A DNA stretch of 64,000 bases. Origin: Megachile rotundata. Lineage: Eukaryota > Arthropoda > Insecta > Hymenoptera > Megachilidae. The position numbers and the translations under genes are program-made. Position 1 is the first letter of the stretch. Each line of letters starts with the position of its first letter. Positions 1 to 14,442 of this stretch are shown here, piece by piece. Under the pieces are notes generated by a model that had not been told where the DNA came from, did no database searches, and worked only from the letters and a program-made list of their open reading frames with translations. The stretch is taken from the NCBI RefSeq assembly GCF_050947335.1, contig NW_027473511.1, positions 186,001 through 250,000 of the forward strand, given 5' to 3'.

Positions 1-1494
1 ATATTATGCTTAAATGATCGATAGAACGACAATTACTATACTTATTACTCTTATTATTATGAATCTAACTCATATTATTAACCATATTACGCAGATATGA
101 TCGATAGAACTACTATTACTATACTCATTACTCTTATTATTATCAATCTAACTCATATTATTAGCCATATTATGCTTATTTGATCGATAGAATGAGAATT
201 ACTATACTCACTACTCCTAGTATTATCACTCTAACTCATATTATTAGCCATATTATGCTTATATGATCGATAGAACGACAATTACTGTACTTATTACTCT
301 TATTATTATCAATCTAACTCATATTATTAGCCATATTATGCTTGTATGATCGATAGAACGAGAATTACTATACCCACTACTCTTAGTATTATCAATCTAA
401 CCCATATTATTAGCCATATTATGCTTATATGATCGATAGAACGACAATTACTGTACTTATTACTCTTATTATTATCAATCTAACTCATATTATTAGCCAT
501 ATTATGCTTATATGATCGATAGAACGACAAATACTATACTTATTACTCTTATTATTATCAACCTAACTCATATTATTAGCCATATTATGCTTATATGATC
601 GAGAGAACGACAATTGCTATACTTATTATTCTTATTATTATCAATATAACTCATATTATTAGCCATATTATGCTGAAATGATCGATAGAACGACAATTAC
701 TATACTTATTACTCTTACTATTATCAACCTAACTCATATTATTAGCCATATTATGCTTAAATGATCGATAGAACGACAATTACTATACGTACTACTCTTA
801 TTATTATCAATCTAACTCATATTATTAGCCATATTATGCTTACATGATCGACAGAACGACAATTACTACACTTATTACACTCACTGTTATCAATCTGACT
901 CATATTATTAACCATATTATGCAAATTTGATCGATAGAACGACAGTCACTATACTCATTACTCTTATTATTATCAGCCTAACTCATATTATTAGCCATAT
1001 TATGCTTAAATGATCGATAGAACGACAATTACTATACTTATTACTCTTATTATTATGAATCTAACTCATATTATTAACCATATTATGCACATATGATCGA
1101 TAGAACTACAATTACTATACTCATTACTCTTATTATTATCAATCTATCTCATATTATTAGCCATATTATGCTTAAATGATCGATAGAACGACAATTACTA
1201 TACTCACTACTCTTATTATTATCAATCTAACTCATATTATTAGCCATATTATGCTTAAATGATCGATGGAACGACAATTACTATACGTATTACTCTTATT
1301 ATTGTGAATCTAACTCATATTATTAGCCATATTATGCTTACATGATCGACAGAACGACAATTACTATACTTATTACACTCACTGTTATCAATCTAACTCA
1401 TATTATTAACCATATTATGCAAATTTGATCGATAGAACGACAGTCACTATACTTATAACTCTTATTATTATCAACCTAACTCATATTATTAGCC
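1..1494. repeat. Gamma higher-order repeat, full 18-monomer unit
   Basis: Eighteen monomers, then the series restarts at 1495 with the same order. Markers of this family are ATTACGCAG (about 87), GAATGAG with CTCCTAG (from 167), GAGAGAACG (about 602), TTACATGATCGACAG (841 and 1339) and AAATTTG with CAGTCAC (about 925). Inside the unit, TTACATG at 841 and 1339 are 498 bp apart, so part of it repeats with a 6-monomer sub-period. Monomers vary more from one another than in the alpha and beta cassettes, which suggests an older layer. Confidence 0.9.
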
Positions 1495-2739
1495 ATATTA
1501 TGCTTAAATGATCGATAGAACGACAATTACTATACTTATTACTCTTATTATTATGAATCTAACTCATATTATTAACCATATTACGCAGATATGATCGATA
1601 GAACTACTATTACTATACTCATTACTCTTATTATTATCAATCTAACTCATATTATTAGCCATATTATGCTTATTTGATCGATAGAATGAGAATTACTATA
1701 CTCACTACTCCTAGTATTATCACTCTAACTCATATTATTAGCCATATTATGCTTATATGATCGATAGAACGACAATTACTGTACTTATTACTCTTATTAT
1801 TATCAATCTAACTCATATTATTAGCCATATTATGCTTGTATGATCGATAGAACGAGAATTACTATACTCACTACTCTTAGTATTATCAATCTAACCCATA
1901 TTATTAGCCATATTATGCTTAAATGATCGATAGAACGACAATTACTATACTTATTACTCTTATTATTATCAATCTAACTCATATTATTAGCCATATTATG
2001 CTTATATGATCGATAGAACAACAAATACTATACTTATTACTCTTATTATTATCAACCTAACTCATATTATTAGCCATATTATGCTTATATGATCGAGAGA
2101 ACGACAATTGCTATACTCATTATTCTTATTATTATCAATATAACTCATATTATTAGCCATATTATGCTGAAATGATCGATAGAACGACAATTACTATACT
2201 TATTACTCTTACTATTATCAACCTAACTCATATTATTAGCCATATTATGCTTAAATGATCGATAGAACGACAATTACTATACGTACTACTCTTATTATTA
2301 TCAATCTAACTCATATTATTAGCCATATTATGCTTACATGATCGACAGAACGACAATTACTACACTTATTACACTCACTGTTATCAATCTGACTCATATT
2401 ATTAACCATATTATGCAAATTTGATCGATAGAACGACAGTCACTATACTCATTACTCTTATTATTATCAGCCTAACTCATATTATTAGCCATATTATGCT
2501 TAAATGATCGATAGAACGACAATTACTATACTTATTACTCTTATTATTATGAATCTAACTCATATTATTAACCATATTATGCACATATGATCGATAGAAC
2601 TACAATTACTATACTCATTACTCTTATTATTATCAATCTATCTCATATTATTAGCCATATTATGCTTAAATGATCGATAGAACGACAATTACTATACTCA
2701 CTACTCTTATTATTATCAATCTAACTCATATTATTAACC
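1495..2739. repeat. Gamma higher-order repeat, second copy cut at 15 monomers
   Basis: Repeats monomers 1-15 of the first unit at an offset of 1494 bp with few substitutions. Examples are TACCCACTAC against TACTCACTAC near 375/1868, and GAACGAC against GAACAAC near 2017. The match ends at 2740. There the first copy has TTAAATG with GATGGAACG (1246), while this one passes into a TTATATT monomer of alpha type. This is the left boundary between gamma and the alpha/beta domain. Confidence 0.88.
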
Positions 2740-3071
2740 ATATTATGCTTATATTATCGATAGAACGACAATTTCTATACTTATTACTGTTATTATTATC
2801 AATCTAACTCATATTATTAACCATATTATGCTTAAATGATCGATAGAACGACAATTGCTATACTTATTACTCTTATTATTATCAATCTAACTCATATTAC
2901 TAGCCATATTATGCGCATATGATCGATAGTATGACAATTACTATACTCACTACTCTTATTATTATCAATCTAACTCATATTATTAACCATATTATGCTAA
3001 TATGATCGATAGAACGACAATTACTATACTTATTACACTCACTATTATCAATCTAACTCATATTATTAACC
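2740..3071. repeat. Short alpha fragment, 4 monomers
   Basis: TTATATT with TTTC, TTAAATG with TTGC, GCATATG with GTATGAC, then CTAATATG. These are monomers 3, 4, 15 and 16 of alpha with the middle missing. The piece looks like an alpha cassette that lost about ten monomers at the gamma junction. Confidence 0.75.
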
Positions 3072-4565
3072 ATATTATGCAGATAAGATCGATAGCACGA
3101 CATTTACTATACCTATTACTCTTATTATTATCAACCTAACTCATATTATTAGCCATATTATGCTTATATGATCGATAGAACGACAATTACTATACTCACT
3201 ACTCTTATTATTATCAATCTAACTCATATTATTAGCCATATTATGCTTATATTATCGATAGAACGACAATTTCTATACTTATTACTGTTATTATTATCAA
3301 TCTAACTCATATTATTAACCATATTATGCTTAAATGATCGATAGAACGACAATTGCTATACTTATTACTCTTATTATTATCAATCTAACTCATATTATTA
3401 GCCATATTATGCTTAAATGATCGATAGAACGACAATTACTATACTTATTACTCTTATTATTATCAACCTAACTCATATTATTAGCCATATTATGCTTATA
3501 TGATCGATAGAACGGCAATTACTATACTTATTATTCTTATTATTATCAATCTAACTCATATTATTAGCCATATTATGCAAATTTGATCGATAGAACGACA
3601 ATCACTATACTTATTACTCTTATTATGATCAACCTTACTCATATTATTAGCCATATTATGCTTATATTATCGATAGAACGACAATTACTATACTTATTAC
3701 TGTTATTATTATCAATCTAACTCATATAATTAGCCATATTATGCATATATGATCGACAGAACGACAATTACTGTACTTATTACTCTTATTATTATCAATC
3801 TAACTCATATTATTAACCATATTATGCTAATATGATCGATAGAACGACAATTACTATACTTATTACACTCACTATTATCAATCTAACTCATATTATTAAA
3901 CATATTATGCTGATATGATCGATAGAACGACATTCACTATACATATTACTCTTATTATTATCAATCCAACTCATATTATTAGCCATATTATGCGTATATG
4001 ATCGATAGAATGACAATTACTATACTCACTACTCTTATTATTATCAATCTAACTCATATTATTAGCCATATTATGCTTATATGATCGATAGAACGACAAT
4101 TACTATACATATTACTCTTATTATTATGAACCTAACTCATATTATTAGTCATATTATGCTTAAATGATCGATAGAACGACAATTACTATACTTATTACTC
4201 TTATTATTATGAATCTAACTCATATTATTAACCATATTATGCAGATATGATCGATAGAACTACAATTACTATACTCACTACTCTTATTATTATCAATCTA
4301 ACTCATATTATTAGCCATATTATGCTTAAATGATCGATGGAACGACAATTACTATACTTATTACTCTTATTATTATCAATCTAACTCTTATTACTAGCCA
4401 TATTATGCGTATATGATCGATAGTATGACAATTACTATACTCACTACTCTTATTATTATCAATCTAACTCATATTATTAACCATATTATGCTAATATGAT
4501 CGATAGAACGACAATTACTATACTTATTACACTCACTATTATCAATCTAACTCATATTATTAACC
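3072..4565. repeat. Alpha cassette, 18-monomer form
   Basis: Starts with a K monomer and follows the alpha order. It has an AAATTTG monomer with TATGATCAACC (about 3580) and a TTATATT monomer with TTACTATAC (about 3658) added between monomers 6 and 7. The penultimate part has GATGGAACG (about 4333) and the CTCTTATTACTAG variant (about 4384). Confidence 0.8.
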
Positions 4566-6474
4566 ATATTATGCAGATAAGATCGATAGCACGACATTTA
4601 CTATACCTATTACTCTTATTATTATCAACCTAACTCATATTATTAGCCATATTATGCTTATATGATCGATAGAACGACAATTACTATACTTATTATTCTT
4701 ATTATTATCAATCTAACTCATATTATTAGCCATATTATGCTTAAATGATCGACAGAACGACAATTACTATACTTATTACTCTTATTATTATCAACCTAAC
4801 TCATATTATTAGCCATATTATGCTTATATGATCGATAGAACGACAATTACTATACTTATCATTCTTATTATTATCAATCTAACTCATATTATTAGACATA
4901 TTATGCAAATTTGATCGATAGAACGACAATCACTATACTTATTACTCTTATTATTATCAACCCAACTCATATTATTAGCCATATTATGCTTATATTATCG
5001 ATAGAACGACAATTACTACACTTATTACTGTTATTATTATCAATCTAACTCATATAATTAGCCATATTATGCTTATATGATCGACAGAACGACAATTACT
5101 GTACTTATTACTCTTATTATTATCAATCTAACTCATATTATTAACCATATTATGCTAATATGATCGATAGAACGACAATTACTATACTTATTACACTCAC
5201 TATTATCAATCTAACTCATATTATTACCCATATTATGCTGATATGATCGATAGAACGACATTCACTATACTTATTACTCTTATTATTATCAATCCAACTC
5301 ATATTATTAGCCATATTATGCTTAAATGATCGACAGAACGACAATTACTATACTTATTACTCTTATTATTATCAACCTAACTCATATTATTAGCCATATT
5401 ATGCTTATATGATCGATAGAACGACAATTACTATACTTATTATTCTTATTATTATCAATCTAACTCATATTATTAGACATATTATGCAAATTTGATCGAT
5501 AGAACGACAATCACTATACTTATTACTCTTATTATTATCAACCCAACCCATATTATTAGCCATATTATGCTTATATTATCGATAGAACGACAATTACTAC
5601 ACTTATTACTGTTATTATTATCAATCTAACTCATATAATTAGCCATATTATGCTTATATGATCGACAGAACGACAATTACTGTACTTATTACTCTTATTA
5701 TTATCAATCTAACTCATATTATTAACCATATTATGCTAATATGATCGATAGAACGACAATTACTATACTTATTACACTCACTATTATCAATCTAACTCAT
5801 ATTATTACCCATATTATGCTGATATGATCGATAGAACGACATTCACTATACTTATTACCCTTATTATTATCAATCCAACTCATATTATTAGCCATATTAT
5901 GCGTATATGATCGATAGAATGACAATTACTATACTCACTACTCTTATTATTATCAATCTAACTCATATTATTAGCCATATTATGCTTATATGATCGATAG
6001 AACGACAATTACTATACATATTCCTCTTATTATTATGAATCTAACTCATATTATTAGCCATATTATGCTTAAATGATCGATAGAACGACAAGTACTATAC
6101 TTATTACTCTTATTATTATGAATCTAACTCATATTATTAACCATATTATGCAGATATGATCGATAGAACTACAATTACTATACTCACTACTCTTATTATT
6201 ATCAATCTAACTCATATTATTAGCCATATTATGCTTGAATGATCGATAGAACGACAATTACTATACTTATTACTCTTATTATTATCAATCTAACTCATAT
6301 TACCAGCCATATTATGCGCATATGATCGATAGTATGACAATTACTATACTCACTACTCTTATTATTATCAATCTAACTCATATTATTAACCATATTATGC
6401 TAATATGATCGATAGAACGACAATTACTATACTTATTACACTCACTATTATCAATCTAACTCATATTATTAACC
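4566..6474. repeat. Beta block, 23 monomers, with an internal 7-monomer duplication
   Basis: K, a TTATATG monomer, then two successive 7-monomer runs (4732-5312 and 5313-5893), then GTATATG through CTAATATG. The end of the block reads CCAGCC instead of CTAGCC near 6303, where its tandem copy 1992 bp downstream reads CTAGCC. Confidence 0.82.
4732..5893. repeat. Tandem duplication of 7 monomers (2 x 581 bp)
   Basis: Each unit is TTAAATG with GACAG, TTATATG ending in AGAC, AAATTTG, TTATATT with TTACTACAC, TTATATG with GACAG, CTAATATG, CTGATATG. AAATTTG begins at about 4906 and 5487, 581 bp apart. The second unit carries its own changes, such as CCCAACCC near 5530 and TTACCCTTATT near 5855. Confidence 0.85.
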
Positions 6475-8811
6475 ATATTATGCAGATAAGATCGATAGCA
6501 CGACATTTACTATACCTATTACTCTTATTATTATCAACCTAACTCATATTATTAGCCATATTATGCTTATATGATCGATAGAACGACAATTACTATACTC
6601 ACTACTCTTATTATTATCAATCTAACTCATATTATTAGCCATATTATGCTTATATTATCGATAGAACGACAATTTCTATACTTATTACTGTTATTATTAT
6701 CAATCTAACTCATATTATTAACCATATTATGCTTAAATGATCGATAGAACGACAATTGCTATACTTATTACTCTTATTATTATCAATCTAACTCATATTA
6801 TTAGCCATATTATGCTTAAATGATCGATAGAACGACAATTACTATACTTATCATTCTTATTATTATCAATCTAACTCATATTATTAGACATATTATGCAA
6901 ATTTGATCGATAGAACGACAATCACTATACTTATTACTCTTATTATTATCAACCCAACTCATATTATTAGCCATATTATGCTTATATTATCGATAGAACG
7001 ACAATTACTACACTTATTACTGTTATTATTATCAATCTAACTCATATAATTAGCCATATTATGCTTATATGATCGACAGAACGACAATTACTGTACTTAT
7101 TACTCGTATTATTATCAATCTAACTCATATTATTAACCATATTATGCTAATATGATCGATAGAACGACAATTACTATACTTATTACACTCACTATTATCA
7201 ATCTAACTCATATTATTACCCATATTATGCTGATATGATCGATAGAACGACATTCACTATACTTATTACTCTTATTATTATCAATCCAACTCATATTATT
7301 AGCCATATTATGCTTAAATGATCGACAGAACGACAATTACTATACTTATTACTCTTATTATTATCGACCTAACTCATATTATTAGCCATATTATGCTTAT
7401 ATGATCGATAGAACGACAATTACTATACTTATTATTCTTATTATTATCAATCTAACTCATATTATTAGACATATTATGCAAATTTGATCGATAGAACGAC
7501 AATCACTATACTTATTACTCTTATTATTATCAACCCAACCCATATTATTAGCCATATTATGCTTATATTATCGATAGAACGACAATTACTACACTTATTA
7601 CTGTTATTATTATCAATCTAACTCATATAATTAGCCATATTATGCTTATATGATCGACAGAACGACAATTACTGTACTTATTACTCTTATTATTATCAAT
7701 CTAACTCATATTATTAACCATATTATGCTAATATGATCGATAGAACGACAATTACTATACTTATTACACTCACTATTATCAATCTAACTCATATTATTAC
7801 CCATATTATGCTGATATGATCGATAGAACGACATTCACTATACTTATTACCCTTATTATTATCAATCCAACTCATATTATTAGCCATATTATGCGTATAT
7901 GATCGATAGAATGACAATTACTATACTCACTACTCTTATTATTATCAATCTAACTCATATTATTAGCCATATTATGCTTATATGATCGATAGAACGACAA
8001 TTACTATACATATTCCTCTTATTATTATGAATCTAACTCATATTATTAGCCATATTATGCTTAAATGATCGATAGAACGACAAGTACTATACTTATTACT
8101 CTTATTATTATGAATCTAACTCATATTATTAACCATATTATGCAGATATGATCGATAGAACTACAATTACTATACTCACTACTCTTATTATTATCAATCT
8201 AACTCATATTATTAGCCATATTATGCTTGAATGATCGATAGAACGACAATTACTATACTTATTACTCTTATTATTATCAATCTAACTCATATTACTAGCC
8301 ATATTATGCGCATATGATCGATAGTATGACAATTACTATACTCACTACTCTTATTATTATCAATCTAACTCATATTATTAACCATATTATGCTAATATGA
8401 TCGATAGAACGACAATTACTATACTTATTACACTCACTATTATCAATCTAACTCATATTATTAACCATATTATGCAGATAAGATCGATAGCACGACATTT
8501 ACTATACCTATTACTCTTATTATTATCAACCTAACTCATATTATTAGCCATATTATGCTTATATGATCGATAGAACGACAATTACTATACTCACTACTCT
8601 TATTATTATCAATCTAACTCATATTATTAGCCATATTATGCTTATATTATCGATAGAACGACAATTTCTATACTTATTACTGTTATTATTATCAATCTAA
8701 CTCATATTATTAACCATATTATGCTTAAATGATCGATAGAACGACAATTGCTATACTTATTACTCTTATTATTATCAATCTAACTCATATTATTAGCCAT
8801 ATTATGCTTAA
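4828..8811. repeat. Tandem duplication of 24 monomers (2 x 1992 bp)
   Basis: Copies are about 4828-6819 and 6820-8811. Rare variants recur at exactly 1992 bp: CTTATCATTC (about 4856 and 6848), CCCAACCC (about 5530 and 7522) and TTACCCTTATT (about 5855 and 7847). I see only about three differences between copies: CCAGCC/CTAGCC, TACTCTTATT/TACTCGTATT and ATCAACC/ATCGACC. The joint lies within monomer 6807-6889. Its front matches the TTAAATG monomer at 8799 and its back matches the TTATATG monomer at 4815. Confidence 0.85.
6475..8466. repeat. Alpha-to-beta fused block, 24 monomers
   Basis: Begins as alpha (K, TTATATG, TTATATT with TTTC, TTAAATG with TTGC). It then changes inside monomer 6807-6889 to the beta series with its 7-monomer duplication. 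It is the second half of the 1992-bp tandem duplication. Confidence 0.8.
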
Positions 8812-10292
8812 ATGATCGATAGAACGACAATTACTATACTTATTACTCTTATTATTATCAACCTAACTCATATTATTAGCCATATTATGCTTATATGATC
8901 GATAGAACGACAATTACTATACTTATTATTCTTATTATTATCAATCTAACTCATATAATTAGCCATATTATGCATATATGATCGACAGAACGACAATTAC
9001 TGTACTTATTACTCTTATTATTATCAATCTAACTCATATTATTAACCATATTATGCTAATATGATCGATAGAACGACAATTACTATACTTATTACACTCA
9101 CTATTATCAATCTAACTCATATTATTAAACATATTATGCTGATATGATCGATAGAACGACATTCACTATACATATTACTCTTATTATTATCAATCCAACT
9201 CATATTATTAGCCATATTATGCGTATATGATCGATAGAACGACAATTACTATACTCACTACTCTTATTATTATCAATCTAACTCATATTATTAGCCATAT
9301 TATGCTTATATTATCGATAGAACGACAATTTCTATACTTATTACTGTTATTATTATCAATCTAACTCATATTATTAACCATATTATGCTTAAATGATCGA
9401 TAGAACGACAATTGCTATACTTATTACTCTTATTATTATCAATCTAACTCATATTATTAGCCATATTATGCTTAAATGATCGATAGAACGACAATTACTA
9501 TACTTATTACTCTTATTATTATCAACCTAACTCATATTATTAGCCATATTATGCTTATATGATCGATAGAACGACAATTACTATACTTATTATTCTTATT
9601 ATTATCAATCTAACTCATATAATTAGCCATATTATGCATATATGATCGACAGAACGACAATTACTGTACTTATTACTCTTATTATTATCAATCTAACTCA
9701 TATTATTAACCATATTATGCTAATATGATCGATAGAACGACAATTACTATACTTATTACACTCACTATTATCAATCTAACTCATATTATTAAACATATTA
9801 TGCTGATATGATCGATAGAACGACATTCACTATACATATTACTCTTATTATTATCAATCCAACTCATATTATTAGCCATATTATGCGTATATGATCGATA
9901 GAATGACAATTACTATACTCACTACTCTTATTATTATCAATCTAACTCATATTATTAGCCATATTATGCTTATATGATCGATAGAACGACAATTACTATA
10001 CATATTACTCTTATTATTATGAACCTAACTCATATTATTAGCCATATTATGCTTAAATGATCGATAGAACGACAATTACTATACTTATTACTCTTATTAT
10101 TATGAATCTAACTCATATTATTAACCATATTATGCACATATGATCGATAGAACTACAATTACTATACTCACTACTCTTATTATTATCAATCTAACTCATA
10201 TTATTAGCCATATTATGCTTAAATGATCGATGGAACGACAATTACTATACTTATTACACTCACTATTATCAATCTAACTCATATTATTAACC
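8467..10292. repeat. Alpha block, 22 monomers, with an internal 8-monomer duplication
   Basis: The run from TTATATT (with TTTC) to GTATATG occurs twice, at 8633-9296 and 9297-9960. The GTATATG monomer of the first run (9214-9296) reads GAACGAC instead of the usual GAATGAC and is a chimera. The last monomer (10210-10292) begins as TTAAATG with GATGGAACG and ends with the CACTCAC tail of a CTAATATG monomer, so two monomers were lost by fusion. Confidence 0.8.
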
Positions 10293-11620
10293 ATATTATG
10301 CAGATAAGATCGATAGCACGACATTTACTATACCTATTACTCTTATTATTATCAACCTAACTCATATTATTAGCCATATTATGCTTATATGATCGATAGA
10401 ACGACAATTACTATACTTATTATTCTTATTATTATCAATCTAACTCATATTATTAGCCATATTATGCTTAAATGATCGACAGAACGACAATTACTATACT
10501 TATTACTCTTATTATTATCAACCTAACTCATATTATTAGCCATATTATGCTTATATGATCGATAGAACGACAATTACTATACTTATTATTCTTATTATTA
10601 TCAATCTAACTCATATTATTAGACATATTATGCAAATTTGATCGATAGAACGACAATCACTATACTTATTACTCTTATTATTATCAACCCAACTCATATT
10701 ATTAGCCATATTATGCTTATATTATCGATAGAACGACAATTACTACACTTATTACTGTTATTATTATCAATCTAACTCATATAATTAGCCATATTATGCT
10801 TATATGATCGACAGAACGACAATTACTGTACTTATTACTCTTATTATTATCAATCTAACTCATATTATTAACCATATTATGCTAATATGATCGATAGAAC
10901 GACAATTACTATACTTATTACACTCACTATTATCAATCTAACTCATATTATTACCCATATTATGCTGATATGATCGATAGAACGACATTCACTATACTTA
11001 TTACTCTTATTATTATCAATCCAACTCATATTATTAGCCATATTATGCGTATATGATCGATAGAATGACAATTACTATACTCACTACTCTTATTATTATC
11101 AATCTAACTCATATTATTAGCCATATTATGCTTATATGATCGATAGAACGACAATTACTATACATATTCCTCTTATTATTATGAATCTAACTCATATTAT
11201 TAGCCATATTATGCTTAAATGATCGATAGAACGACAAGTACTATACTTATTACTCTTATTATTATGAATCTAACTCATATTATTAACCATATTATGCAGA
11301 TATGATCGATAGAACTACAATTACTATACTCACTACTCTTATTATTATCAATCTAACTCATATTATTAGCCATATTATGCTTGAATGATCGATAGAACGA
11401 CAATTACTATACTTATTACTCTTATTATTATCAATCTAACTCATATTACTAGCCATATTATGCGTATATGATCGATAGTATGACAATTACTATACTCACT
11501 ACTCTTATTATTATCAATCTAACTCATATTATTAACCATATTATGCTAATATGATCGATAGAACGACAATTACTATACTTATTACACTCACTATTATCAA
11601 TCTAACTCATATTATTAACC
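10293..11620. repeat. Beta cassette, complete 16-mer
   Basis: K followed by the full beta order. The CTAATATG monomer ends in ATTACCC. It corresponds to 20253-21580 at an offset of 9960 bp (120 monomers) and to 44491-45818. Confidence 0.82.
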
Positions 11621-12782
11621 ATATTATGCAGATAAGATCGATAGCACGACATTTACTATACCTATTACTCTTATTATTATCAACCTAACTCATATTATTA
11701 GCCATATTATGCTTATATGATCGATAGAACGACAATTACTATACTCACTACTCTTATTATTATCAATCTAACTCATATTATTAGCCATATTATGTTTATA
11801 TTATCGATAGAACGACAATTTCTATACTTATTACTGTTATTTTTATCAATCTAACTCATATTATTAACCATATTATGCTTAAATGATCGATAGAACGACA
11901 ATTGCTATACTTATTACTCTTATTATTATCAATCTAACTCATATTATTAGCCATATTATGCTTAAATGATCGATAGAACGACAATTACTATACTTATTAC
12001 TCTTATTATTATCAACCTAACTCATATTATTAGCCATATTATGCTTATATGATCGATAGAACGACAATTACTATACTTATTATTCTTATTATTATCAATC
12101 TAACTCATATTATTAGCCATATTATGCAAATTTGATCGATAGAACGACAATCACTATACTTATTACTCTTATTATGATCAACCTTACTCATATTATTAGC
12201 CATATTATGCGTATATGATCGATAGAATGACAATTACTATACTCACTACTCTTATTATTATCAATCTAACTCATATTATTAGCCATATTATGCTTATATG
12301 ATCGATAGAACGACAATTACTATACATATTACTCTTATTATTATGAACCTAACTCATATTATTAGCCATATTATGCTTAAATGATCGATAGAACGACAAT
12401 TACTATACTTATTACTCTTATTATTATGAATCTAACTCATATTATTAACCATATTATGCAGATATGATCGATAGAACTACAATTACTATACTCACTACTC
12501 TTATTATTATCAATCTAACTCATATTATTAGCCATATTATGCTTAAATGATCGATGGAACGACAATTACTATACTTATTACTCTTATTACTATCAATCTA
12601 ACTCATATTACTAGCCATATTATGCGTATATGATCGATAGTATGACAATTACTATACTCACTACTCTTATTATTATCAATCTAACTCATATTATTAACCA
12701 TATTATGCTAATATGATCGATAGAACGACAATTACTATACTTATTACACTCACTATTATCAATCTAACTCATATTATTAACC
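11621..12782. repeat. Alpha cassette shortened to 14 monomers
   Basis: The order is alpha up to AAATTTG with TATGATCAACC, then it jumps directly to GTATATG with GAATGAC, skipping the CATATATG, CTAATATG and CTGATATG monomers. It has the ATGTTTATATT variant (about 11792) and a TTATTTTTATC change (about 11836). Confidence 0.8.
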
Positions 12783-14442
12783 ATATTATGCAGATAAGAT
12801 CGATAGCACGACATTTACTATACCTATTACTCTTATTATTATCAACCTAACTCATATTATTAGCCATATTATGCTTATATGATCGATAGAACGACAATTA
12901 CTATACTTATTATTCTTATTATTATCAATCTAACTCATATTATTAGCCATATTATGCTTAAATGATCGACAGAGCGACAATTACTATACTTATTACTCTT
13001 ATTATTATCAACCTAACTCATATTATTAGCCATATTATGCTTATATGATCGACAGAACGACAATTACTGTACTTATTACTCTTATTATTATCAATCTAAC
13101 TCATATTATTAACCATATTATGCTAATATGATCGATAGAACGACAATTACTATACTTATTACACTCACTATTATCAATCTAACTCATATTATTACCCATA
13201 TTATGCTGATATGATCGATAGAACGACATTCACTATACTTATTACTCTTATTATTATCAATCCAACTCATATTATTAGCCATATTATGCTTAAATGATCG
13301 ACAGAACGACAATTACTATACTTATTACTCTTATTATTATCAACCTAACTCATATTATTAGCCATATTATGCTTATATGATCGATAGAACGACAATTACT
13401 ATACTTATTATTCTTATTATTATCAATCTAACTCATATTATTAGACATATTATGCAAATTTGATCGATAGAACGACAATCACTATACTTATTACTCTTAT
13501 TATTATCAACCCAACTCATATTATTAGCCATATTATGCTTATATTATCGATAGAACGACAATTACTACACTTATTACTGTTATTATTATCAATCTAACTC
13601 ATATAATTAGCCATATTATGCTTATATGATCGACAGAACGACAATTACTGTACTTATTACTCTTATTATTATCAATCTAACTCATATTATTAACCATATT
13701 ATGCTAATATGATCGATAGAACGACAATTACTATACTTATTACACTCACTATTATCAATCTAACTCATATTATTACCCATATTATGCTGGTATGATCGAT
13801 AGAACGACATTCACTATACTTATTACTCTTATTATTATCAATCCAACTCATATTATTAGCCATATTATGCGTATATGATCGATAGAATGACAATTACTAT
13901 ACTCACTACTCTTATTATTATCAATCTAACTCATATTATTAGCCATATTATGCTTATATGATCGATAGAACGACAATTACTATACATATTCCTCTTATTA
14001 TTATGAATCTAACTCATATTATTAGCCATATTATGCTTAAATGATCGATAGAACGACAAGTACTATACTTATTACTCTTATTATTATGAATCTAACTCAT
14101 ATTATTAACCATATTATGCAGATATGATCGATAGAACTACAATTACTATACTCACTACTCTTATTATTATCAATCTAACTCATATTATTAGCCATATTAT
14201 GCTTGAATGATTGATAGAACGACAATTACTATACTTATTACTCTTATTATTATCAATCTAACTCATATTACTAGCCATATTATGCGCATATGATCGATAG
14301 TATGACAATTACTATACTCACTACTCTTATTATTATCAATCTAACTCATATTATTAACCATATTATGCTAATATGATCGATAGAACGACAATTACTATAC
14401 TTATTACACTCACTATTATCAATCTAACTCATATTATTAACC
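12783..14442. repeat. Beta cassette lengthened to 20 monomers
   Basis: A four-monomer stretch (TTAAATG with GACAG, TTATATG with GACAG, CTAATATG, CTGATATG) sits in front of a normal beta run. Private variants are GAGCGAC near 12972, CTGGTATG near 13787 and GATTGATAG near 14208. CTGGTATG recurs at about 23830, which pairs this block with 22826-24485. Confidence 0.82.
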
